Below, in pieces: positions 6,385 through 12,744 of a stretch of DNA of 12,744 bases. Source of the stretch: CAYWRO01 sp964460345 (GTDB lineage: Bacteria; Planctomycetota; Phycisphaerae; Phycisphaerales; UBA1924); contig CAYWRO010000090.1 of NCBI GenBank assembly GCA_964460345.1, forward strand, positions 1 through 12,744, written 5' to 3'. A model generated the notes under the pieces. The model had not been told where the DNA came from and ran no database searches. It saw only the letters and a program-made list of their open reading frames with translations. Both the position numbers and the translations under genes were made by a program. Numbering within the stretch: the stretch's first letter is position 1; each line of letters opens with the position of its first letter.

Positions 6385-6957
6385 ATGCCCACCGCTCTGC
6401 GTTCGGTTAAGCTCGTGCTGCTGGTTGTGCTCGCCGGAGTTGCTCTGGCCGGCTGTGCACGCACGCGCATTTCGGAGCCGTTTGATGTGAACGCCCGGCC
6501 GGGCTCCCTCGACAGTGAAATGGCGTTCTGGGGGCACATCACCGATCGGCCCGCGGTCTCCAACGATGAGGCGCTGCATGGGCTGATTCTCTTCGCCGAC
6601 GGCGTGGACCTGTCCCGAAGTTGGGAGGAACGGCTTGATCTAGCGAAGGAGCGCAACTGGGTGGCCGAATCTTTCAACGAGGACCCGGACCTGGCGTTGC
6701 AGCGCGGCACGCTCGCCCGTGCGGTGGCCGTCATCTGCCGCATCAGGGGCGGCGTGATGATGCGCGTGCTGGGGCCGACGGCCCGGTACGCCCACCGCGA
6801 GCTCGTCTGGGAGGGGATCATCGCCGGCGGCACGGCCAACCAGACGATCACCGGTCTTGAGTTTGTCGGTGTCGTCTCGAAGGCCCAGGATTACATGCTG
6901 AGAAACGGCATTCCCTTCGGTCCAGATGCTGTTCATGCAACCACTCACGCTCGCTGA
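6385..6957 (+). CDS. Small lipoprotein of unknown function
   Basis: The gene encodes a 190-aa predicted lipoprotein. The signal peptide has basic residues Arg6 and Lys9, a hydrophobic run, and the lipobox LAGC with Cys24. A GTG in the same frame at 6352 would add 11 residues. The ATG at 6385 is preferred because GGAA lies eight bases upstream and it gives a normal-length signal peptide. The mature part (EMAFWGHITDRPAVSNDEALHGL onward) is mixed helical and has no family I recognise. It contains a stretch, AVAVICRIRGGVMMRVLG, that may be a packed helix. Its position between the barrel protein and the cyclase suggests a periplasm-facing accessory part of the same system. Attachment to the outer rather than inner membrane is not proven. 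Confidence 0.85.
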   Translation: MPTALRSVKLVLLVVLAGVALAGCARTRISEPFDVNARPGSLDSEMAFWGHITDRPAVSNDEALHGLILFADGVDLSRSWEERLDLAKERNWVAESFNEDPDLALQRGTLARAVAVICRIRGGVMMRVLGPTARYAHRELVWEGIIAGGTANQTITGLEFVGVVSKAQDYMLRNGIPFGPDAVHATTHAR

Positions 6958-6975
6958 GCGCAGCGGAACGGAGCC

Positions 6976-9840
6976 ATGACGTCCTCTGACCGCCAACGCC
7001 CTGCCGGCCGCGCTTCTTCCGGGAAGCAGGGATCGCCGAGATCGCCGCTTCGCAGGTCGCCGGGCCGCGGCGGGCGATGGCTTGTCGGGCTGGCCGCTAC
7101 GCTGGTCGTCCTCGCCGTCGATGCGCTGCCGCATCTTGGCGTGCGCGACCCGGTTGCGGCGGTGGATCACCCGATCCAGGACGTTTGGTCGCGATCGGAT
7201 TGGCTGAGCGGGCGACGATCGATCAACGCCGCCACGGGCCTGCCCAGGACCGACGGCGGTGACGCGACGACCGGCAGTACTGCACAGACGCCCAGTTCTA
7301 CCACAGGGCCCGTCGCAATTGTGGCAATCGACGAGAACGCGATTGAGCGGATCGGCCGCTGGCCGTGGGATCGCATCCGGCTGGCGCAGCTCATCGATGA
7401 GTTGCGGCTTGCCGGAGCGCAGACGATCGCGCTGGACGTGCTGCTGGAGTCTGCGCAGGAGCCGCGCTGGACGGTTCATCCACGCACGCACGAGCCGCTT
7501 GAACTGGTGCACGACGATGAGACGCTGGCCGATGCGATGCGGGCCCATGGCAATGTCGTGCTCGCCATGAACATCGCCCCGGCGAGCCCTGCGGAGGACG
7601 CCGTGCAGGCAGGCGTCGCCGAGGCGCTGGCCGACGCCGTGAGTCGGTCCACCGCCCCGCTGCCGCCGCAACTGGAGATCCCGACAGGGCATCCGCTGCC
7701 GCCGCGGCAGCCGGCGTTCATCAACGCCGCAGCGGGGCTGGCGGATGTGAACATCACGGGTTCGCACGATGCCGACGCCGTGCTGCGCGAGGTCCCGATC
7801 TGGTCGCGGACGGGCGATCGGCTCTGGCCGACGCTGGGGCTCGCCGCGGCACTGGCGCACGAAGGCGTGAACCCGGCCGAGGTGCAGATTGACTCTGCCG
7901 GTGGGGTAATGGCCGGCGACCTGGCCCTGCTGGCCCATCGCGCGACGGGACGTGTCAACCAGCACCTGGTCACGTACCCGCGGGCTGTGTCCGACTGGCA
8001 GCGGGTGCTGCCGGAGGAGGCGATCCTCTCCGCCGGCTGGCTGCTCGAACCAGCGTTGGCCGAGGCCGACGCGCGGCGAAACATCCGTGAGGCGGAGCGC
8101 ATGATGCGCTCGGCAAGCCAGGAGCCATTCAACCTCGTCGAAACCGACCCTGCACTGGAGCAGTCGCTCAGCACGTTGCAGGAAACCGCGCTCGGATCCG
8201 ACGATTTCGACGCCGCACTACAGACATTGCTGCCCGCGTGGACTCGCCTGAGCGCTGACGCACGCGATTACCTCGAACTCTTCGACGGCGTGGAGCCCGC
8301 CGATGAACAGGAGCGGCTCTTTCACCAGGGGCTGCTCGCCTTCGCGAACGACCTGCCGGTCATCGCCGACCAGCTTGCATCGGCCGGATCGCTGATCGCG
8401 CAACGGCGCGCCGCAGCACGCGAGTTGCTCGCCGGCCGGCTCGTCTTCATTGGCTGGCTGGAGACCGGCGCGGCTGTGGACGTCGTGGCGACACCGATCC
8501 ACCCGCACACGCCGGGCGTCGTCGTGCATGCGGTGGTCGCCTCCTCATTCCTCACCGGACACCAGCGCCGCGATCCGCCGCCGTGGATGGACCCGGCGAT
8601 CACGCTCGCCATGGGCGTGATCGGCACGCTGCTGGCCGCGCGGCTGGGCGTCGTCCTCTCGCCGCTGCTGACGCTGCTGGCGTGCGGCGCGGCCGTGACG
8701 CTCCAAGGCGCGTTCCTCTGGAACGATGCACTGCTGGCCGTCAGTCCGGCGCCGCCGGCGCTTGCGGCGTCGCTTGCGTGGCTGGGCGTCACGCTCTACC
8801 GCCTGCTCGTCGAGCAGCGCGCCCGCCGCCGCACAGAGCAGCGCTTCAAGCGCTACGTCTCGCCGGAGGTCGTCGACATCCTCGTCGCCAACCCCGCGAT
8901 GAACACCATGGCGCCCGAGCAGCGCACGCTCACCATCCTCTTTGCGGATCTTGAGAACTTCACATCACTCGCCGAGCGCCTCGGGCCGCAGCGCACCGGG
9001 CACCTGCTCAACGATTGCCTCTCGCGCTGCACGGATGTGCTGCTCGCCTCCAGCGCGACGCTGGATAAATACCTCGGCGACGGGCTCATGGCGTTCTGGG
9101 GCGCGCCGGTGGAGACACCGGACCACGCCCAGCGCGCCGTCGTGGCCGCGCTGGCGATGCAGCAGGCCCAGGAGAGCATGAACATCTCCAGCGCGCTCCG
9201 CGGCGCCCCCCCCCTCCCCCCGGCCCCCGCTGCCTCTCACGCAACCGCCGCCCCCCCTCCCACGATGGCCTTACGCCTCCGCATCGGCATCGCGACGGGC
9301 GAGGCGATGGTCGGCGACTTCGGCGCGCCGCCCGTCCGCTCCGGCTACACCGTCATCGGCGACACGGTGAACCTCGCCTCGCGCCTCGAGCAGGCCAACC
9401 GCGTGCTCCAGACCAGCGTGCTCATCGACGCCCGCACCGCCGCGGCGGTCCGCGCCGGCGTGCTCGTGCGCCCCATCGGGCGGCTCCGCCTCCGCGGCCG
9501 CGCGGAACCTGAGATGGTCTACGAGCCTCTGTGCGCGCTCGCCGACGCGACGGACGCCGACCGCGCTCGGGCCGAGGCCTCGCGGCAGGTGGCGGAACAG
9601 TTCGCCAGTGCCGACTTCGCCGCCTCGCTCGCCGCCGTCGACGCGCTCGAGGCCGATCCGCGCGACCACGCCCTGGCCCGGGCGTACCGGGCCGAGATCG
9701 CCCGCTGGGCGGACAAGGCCCCCCTCGCGACGCCCGCCGCGACGACGACGGCCGCCGAGCCGGCGAAGGCAGACGGCGCGGCATCGCGTTTGCCTGCACC
9801 TGAGGGATTCGATGCTACACTCTCCCTGACGGACCGTTAA
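6976..9840 (+). CDS. CHASE2-domain class IIIb adenylate cyclase
   Basis: The 954-aa product should make cAMP from ATP in response to an extracytoplasmic signal. Order: a basic N-terminus, TM1 (about 34-54), the CHASE2 sensor (about 55-530, with VAIVAIDENAIERIGRWPW from 113 and VVATPIHPHTPGVVVHA near its end), three TM segments (about 537-610), and the cyclase domain (about 625-825). Catalytic residues are complete: metal ligands Asp658 (FADLENFT) and Asp702, adenine-selecting Lys698 (LDKYLGDG) and Thr792 (YTVIGDTVN), and transition-state Asn799 and Arg803. The Lys/Thr pair marks class IIIb adenylate cyclases. Oddities are a helical insertion of about 130 residues in CHASE2 (355-482), a Pro/Ala loop in the catalytic domain (about 742-763) coded by C-runs, and an Ala-rich tail. 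GGAG at 6970-6973 supports the ATG. Confidence 0.95.
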   Translation: MTSSDRQRPAGRASSGKQGSPRSPLRRSPGRGGRWLVGLAATLVVLAVDALPHLGVRDPVAAVDHPIQDVWSRSDWLSGRRSINAATGLPRTDGGDATTGSTAQTPSSTTGPVAIVAIDENAIERIGRWPWDRIRLAQLIDELRLAGAQTIALDVLLESAQEPRWTVHPRTHEPLELVHDDETLADAMRAHGNVVLAMNIAPASPAEDAVQAGVAEALADAVSRSTAPLPPQLEIPTGHPLPPRQPAFINAAAGLADVNITGSHDADAVLREVPIWSRTGDRLWPTLGLAAALAHEGVNPAEVQIDSAGGVMAGDLALLAHRATGRVNQHLVTYPRAVSDWQRVLPEEAILSAGWLLEPALAEADARRNIREAERMMRSASQEPFNLVETDPALEQSLSTLQETALGSDDFDAALQTLLPAWTRLSADARDYLELFDGVEPADEQERLFHQGLLAFANDLPVIADQLASAGSLIAQRRAAARELLAGRLVFIGWLETGAAVDVVATPIHPHTPGVVVHAVVASSFLTGHQRRDPPPWMDPAITLAMGVIGTLLAARLGVVLSPLLTLLACGAAVTLQGAFLWNDALLAVSPAPPALAASLAWLGVTLYRLLVEQRARRRTEQRFKRYVSPEVVDILVANPAMNTMAPEQRTLTILFADLENFTSLAERLGPQRTGHLLNDCLSRCTDVLLASSATLDKYLGDGLMAFWGAPVETPDHAQRAVVAALAMQQAQESMNISSALRGAPPLPPAPAASHATAAPPPTMALRLRIGIATGEAMVGDFGAPPVRSGYTVIGDTVNLASRLEQANRVLQTSVLIDARTAAAVRAGVLVRPIGRLRLRGRAEPEMVYEPLCALADATDADRARAEASRQVAEQFASADFAASLAAVDALEADPRDHALARAYRAEIARWADKAPLATPAATTTAAEPAKADGAASRLPAPEGFDATLSLTDR
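9206..9257 (+). repeat. Poly-C tracts inside the cyclase catalytic domain
   Basis: Runs of nine C (9206-9214) and six C (9216-9221), separated by one T, code the APPLPP loop; a C7 run at 9251-9257 codes part of the next Pro stretch. All lie within a variable loop between conserved cyclase motifs. The gene reads through in frame here. Such runs are prone to slippage, and a one-base change would remove the second half of the catalytic site. Confidence 0.8.
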
Positions 9841-9879
9841 GCCGCTCGGGATCGCCCACCCGAAGAAGCCAGCGTCGCC

Positions 9880-11982
9880 ATGAATCTTCACCCTTTGTGT
9901 GTGCCCGCCGCGTTGAGCCGTTGCTTTACGCCGGGGCTGCTCGCGTGCCTGGCCCTGCTCGTCGCCCTGGCCTGTCCCGCGCCCGCCGGCGCGCAGGGCG
10001 TGCAGCGTGAAATCCCCGACCAGGGGGACGTCGTCACCGGCCCCGTCAAGCCCGTCGCGATCTTCATCTCCAAGCTCACCGGCCGCGCCCAGTACCGGCT
10101 CAACGAGAACGCCCAGTGGCAGGCGGCCCGCGTCGGTGCGCAGCTTGCCGAGGGCGTGTCGATCCGCACGGGCCCCGCTTCGGCCGTCGAGCTTTCCATC
10201 GGCGCGACGCAGGTCATCACGCTCGACCGCCTCACGACCGTCACGCTCAGCCAGGCCTTCATGGATTCGTCGCAGACCGCCCGCACGCGCGCCGAGCTCG
10301 ACGTCGGCCGCGTCAAGTTCGACGTCAACTCCCACGGCTTCAGCAACGATGTGAAGATCCGCACGCCGGATGCCGTGCTGGCCGTCGTCGGCACGACCGG
10401 CGGCGTCGAGTTCGTCGGCGGCGTCGGCACTTCCGCTTACGGGGCCGCGACCAACACCGGCACCTTCGTCCTCACGTACGCTGACGGCTCCATCGCGACC
10501 GTCACGCAGCAGCAGACGACCAGCGCGGCGACGCCGGACCCCGCGGCCAACGCCGCGGCGGCCTCCGAGGTCGACGTGCCCGAGTCGCGTTCGCGCGAGC
10601 CGGACGAGGCGGAGCTCGTCTCGCGTTCGACCGGCGAGGGCGAGGTCTTCCTCATCACCACGGGCGTCACGAGCAAGCCGAAGCCGGACCAGGTGGAGCC
10701 GGACCAGAAGCGCGACGACGTCGATCCCGACGATCTGCCCGGCGAGCCCGATCCCGATGAGCCCGGCAACCCCGATGAGCCCAACGAGCCCGATGATGGC
10801 GAGCAGCCGGAGCCGGATGAGGCGGTCGGGCCGATCCTGATCGACGACGCCGTCCCCGCGATCAAGCAGATTCTCCCCGGCGGGCTCGTGCAGACCGTCG
10901 CACCGGTCGCCGGCACGGGCGCCCCGATGCCCGGTTCGGCCGGCGGGCTCGCCGTGCGGACCAATCCCGTCACCGGCGCGACGCAGCTTCTGCGGCTGGA
11001 GTCCACGATCGTGAATGGCCAGGTCCGCACGATCGTCCGCGGCGTCGATCTGGACGACGAAGGCGCGCCCGCTGGCGCGTTCACCGTCCTCTTCGACCGC
11101 CGCGATCTCGAGGGCCTGCTGCCGGAGCTGCGCGGGCTCGCCGGTCTCGGCGGCGATGTCTACGCCGTCGGCGATGACACCGTCGATCACGCCGTCTACC
11201 GCGTCGACGTTGACACGGGGGCGCTCACCAAGATGATGGTCCCCGGCATCGAGCTGCAGGGCGCCGCCGCGGAGGCGAGCGAGCGCGGCACGATCTTCAT
11301 CGCGGGCGTCGAGGCGGGCATCGCGCGCGAGAACGCGACGCTCGCCAACGCCGTCATCCTCGAGGTCGACCCGCGCATCAACTACCTCGTCGACGCTCAC
11401 TCGGGTTACAACGGCGATTTCACCGGCTCCGCCGCGACGGCCAACCCGGACCGCATCAATCCCGCCGACCTCGGCGAGATGACGGGCATGGCCTTCGTCG
11501 AGGGCGTCCTGACGATCGCGACGGAGTCGCCGGGGGGGGCCGTCACGCTCCAGTTCATCCCCGATCGAACCGGCGGGGGGGGCGGGGGGCCTGGGAATGC
11601 GCCGAAGCTTGCGCGGCTTGACGCCATGCACTCGATCAGCATCAACGGCCTGTCGCGCGACTTCACGAGCGAGGCGATGCGGAGCGTTGAACTAGCGAAT
11701 CCCGCCGGCCGCATCGACCTCACGACGCTGAACGCGACGTTTTCCTCGATGGCTTACAGCCGCCGCGCGTTTGAGTCCGGCGTCGTCGAGCGGGCCGTGC
11801 GCTCCGAGATCCTCAAGGTCGCGCGCGACCCTTCCGCGTGCGCTGCGAGCGGCGCGCTGGAGACGATCCACGGCATGCTCGAGAGCCACATCGACCAGAC
11901 CGCCGGCATCGGCCGCACCGTGGCCGACTTCCGCGAGTCGATCTTCGACGGCCATCCCTGCCAGCCGCCCGCGGGCAACTGA
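9880..11982 (+). CDS. Secreted FecR-domain protein with long C-terminal region
   Basis: The 700-aa product has a signal peptide with cleavage after AGA (residue 38). A FecR-like domain (about 50-190) follows, with the typical beta-rich repeats and TPDAVLAVVGTTGGVEF (residues 162-178). Residues 268-317 form an acidic Pro/Asp/Glu linker with repeated DEP units, likely extended. The remaining 380 residues are beta-rich, including DVYAVGDDTVDHAVYRVDVDTG, and could be a propeller-like or adhesive domain; I do not recognise a family. A Gly run near residue 566 is coded by long G-tracts. Classical FecR is an inner-membrane anti-sigma regulator; this protein has no cytoplasmic domain, so it probably works outside the cytoplasm as a structural or sensory partner of the cyclase. 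It starts 39 bp after the cyclase stop, behind only a weak GAAGAAG ribosome site. Confidence 0.88.
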   Translation: MNLHPLCVPAALSRCFTPGLLACLALLVALACPAPAGAQGVQREIPDQGDVVTGPVKPVAIFISKLTGRAQYRLNENAQWQAARVGAQLAEGVSIRTGPASAVELSIGATQVITLDRLTTVTLSQAFMDSSQTARTRAELDVGRVKFDVNSHGFSNDVKIRTPDAVLAVVGTTGGVEFVGGVGTSAYGAATNTGTFVLTYADGSIATVTQQQTTSAATPDPAANAAAASEVDVPESRSREPDEAELVSRSTGEGEVFLITTGVTSKPKPDQVEPDQKRDDVDPDDLPGEPDPDEPGNPDEPNEPDDGEQPEPDEAVGPILIDDAVPAIKQILPGGLVQTVAPVAGTGAPMPGSAGGLAVRTNPVTGATQLLRLESTIVNGQVRTIVRGVDLDDEGAPAGAFTVLFDRRDLEGLLPELRGLAGLGGDVYAVGDDTVDHAVYRVDVDTGALTKMMVPGIELQGAAAEASERGTIFIAGVEAGIARENATLANAVILEVDPRINYLVDAHSGYNGDFTGSAATANPDRINPADLGEMTGMAFVEGVLTIATESPGGAVTLQFIPDRTGGGGGGPGNAPKLARLDAMHSISINGLSRDFTSEAMRSVELANPAGRIDLTTLNATFSSMAYSRRAFESGVVERAVRSEILKVARDPSACAASGALETIHGMLESHIDQTAGIGRTVADFRESIFDGHPCQPPAGN
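11532..11589 (+). repeat. Poly-G tracts inside the FecR gene
   Basis: Two runs of eight G (11532-11539 and 11575-11582) and one of six G (11584-11589) fall within 58 bp of coding sequence. They encode SPGGA and a six-glycine stretch. The frame is intact here. Slippage would truncate or alter the C-terminal 140 residues. Confidence 0.8.
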
Positions 11983-11991
11983 ACGATCGCC

Positions 11992-12570
11992 TTACGCCGC
12001 GTGACCGGCCTTGATCATGGTCGAATCCACCAGCGCGCGCACTTTGGGCGGGTCCATCTCGGTCCACGCCTGGTAGAGCGCCCGGGCCAGTTGATCCTCT
12101 TTCCACTGCGCCAGCGCTTCGGCGAAGGCATCGAAGTGCGTCAGGTCGATCTCCCCTCCCTCGCGCTTCGGCTCGAGTTCCGCCGCCGCGGCGAAGGCTT
12201 CGGCCTTGCTGTCGCCGGCCTTTCTCCGCTCGCGCATCGTGCGCTTGCGGAGCGCCTTGACCCCGATGCGCTTCAGGACGGCGCGGACGTCGGTCTCCGT
12301 CAGCGCCGCGTACTCATTGAGAATCCAGAAGAGCGCGTTGATCTCCTGGTTGAGATACCAGCACCGCGTCTTGTCGTCCGCGCAGTCGTCGCGGTGCTTG
12401 TGCAGCCAGTCGAGGCGGTAGGCGAGCACGGCCAGGTACTTCGCCGGCGGGCGGATCTCGATCCGGCCCTCCGGCTTCTCCGCCTTCCGCGCCCCCGCAA
12501 CAGCGCCGGCGCGTGCGGCCCCCGGCAGTGTCGGCGTCCCGGCAGGCGTGGTTTCGTGCAGCGTCTTCAT
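11992..12570 (-). CDS. Hypothetical helical protein, 192 aa
   Basis: This minus-strand gene encodes a soluble, charged protein without signal peptide or membrane segment. I do not recognise the family. The first 40 residues are Ala/Pro/Thr-rich and probably disordered. The core from about residue 45 is helical, with RPPAKYLAVLAYRLDWLHKH, two cysteines (DDCADDKTRCWYLNQEIN) and a basic segment (RKRTMRERRKAG) that could bind nucleic acid. A C-terminal acidic/aromatic helical part follows. The ATG at 12570 is chosen because AAGGAG (12582-12577) lies six bases upstream. An in-frame ATG at 12696 would add 42 residues of poor quality. Its stop is 9 bp from the FecR stop on the other strand, so the two genes converge. 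The base composition matches the neighbours and gives no hint of transfer. Confidence 0.8.
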   Translation of the reverse strand: MKTLHETTPAGTPTLPGAARAGAVAGARKAEKPEGRIEIRPPAKYLAVLAYRLDWLHKHRDDCADDKTRCWYLNQEINALFWILNEYAALTETDVRAVLKRIGVKALRKRTMRERRKAGDSKAEAFAAAAELEPKREGGEIDLTHFDAFAEALAQWKEDQLARALYQAWTEMDPPKVRALVDSTMIKAGHAA

Positions 12571-12744
12571 GATGGTCTCCTTGCGCTTGGCCTCGTGACA
12601 AAAGATCAGGTTCAAATGCGGACGGCGGATGCGTTCATCCACCGCCCACGCCCCCCCCACTCCCCAGACCGCCCCCTCTCCTCGCATCGGGTACAAATCG
12701 CATTGTCAGCGCCTCCGCGCTATTTGTGTGACATCTCAGGCCGC
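12571..12744. promoter_or_regulatory. Upstream region of the hypothetical gene, with nested inverted repeat
   Basis: This stretch precedes the minus-strand gene and should hold its promoter, but no convincing -35/-10 pair is seen. Near the edge, AGCGC (12708-12712) and GCGCT (12717-12721) form a tight hairpin with a 4-base loop. It is enclosed by ACAAAT (12693-12698) and ATTTGT (12722-12727). The left side has nine extra bases, so the whole would be a bulged stem. Its role is unknown, and the sequence beyond the edge may be needed to interpret it. Confidence 0.35.

Larger units (their letters stand above)
4813..11982 (+). other. Putative four-gene envelope-signalling operon
   Basis: Four plus-strand genes follow one another with gaps of 36, 18 and 39 bp: barrel protein, lipoprotein, CHASE2-adenylate cyclase and FecR-domain protein. 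No terminator-like hairpin with a T-run lies in any gap. All four products are predicted to act in or at the envelope, which supports a shared task. CHASE2 cyclases with FecR neighbours are a recognised pairing in bacterial genomes. The addition of the barrel and lipoprotein, and the view of all four as one sensor, are inferences. Confidence 0.65.

Noticed and set aside
5425..6579. A 384-residue minus-strand frame opposite the barrel protein
   Set aside because: It is Arg/Val-rich, has no motifs and overlaps two real genes; the plus strand has signal peptides and a barrel ending.
9271..11631. A 786-residue open frame on the minus strand opposite the cyclase end and FecR gene
   Set aside because: It is antisense to two well-supported genes, is dominated by Arg, Gly, Ala and Asp, and has no recognisable motif or ribosome site. 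It is a GC-rich shadow frame.

Overview
The window is GC-rich (about two thirds GC by eye) and reads as chromosomal DNA from a Gram-negative-type bacterium with an outer membrane. It has predicted lipoproteins, a beta-barrel protein ending in phenylalanine, and a CHASE2-type cyclase next to a FecR protein. The gene style suggests a planctomycete, perhaps Phycisphaerae, but this is an inference from gene content: there is no rRNA or marker gene to prove it.

Left part (1-3389). A GH1 beta-glucosidase on the minus strand runs off the left edge. Diverging from it on the plus strand are a lipoprotein alpha/beta hydrolase and a class I SAM methyltransferase, which may be leaderless. The 574-bp divergent gap between GH1 and the hydrolase holds an array of about fourteen 21-bp units. 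Each unit is a near-palindrome, and the period equals two helical turns. This is the most striking non-coding structure in the window.

Middle (3402-4812). On the minus strand are a tRNA-Leu(UAA) and, upstream of it, a TylF/MycF-type O-methyltransferase. A 356-bp divergent gap follows, with AT-richer DNA, two dyads sharing the half-site TGAATC, and a strong hairpin.

Right part (4813-11982). Four co-directional genes look like one operon: an outer-membrane beta-barrel protein, a small lipoprotein, a CHASE2-class IIIb adenylate cyclase (954 aa) and a secreted FecR-domain protein (700 aa). Together they suggest an envelope-to-cytoplasm cAMP signalling module. The barrel and lipoprotein would sit in the outer membrane, the FecR protein in the periplasm or on the surface, and the cyclase in the inner membrane with its sensor outside and its catalytic domain inside. 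The cyclase has all the predicted catalytic residues. Both the cyclase and FecR genes carry long C or G homopolymers. The CHASE2 sensor has a roughly 130-residue helical insertion. This operon is the best candidate for a little-described system.

Right end (11992-12744). A 192-aa helical protein of unknown function lies on the minus strand, convergent with the FecR gene and only 9 bp from it. Upstream of it is a short region with a nested inverted repeat at the window edge.
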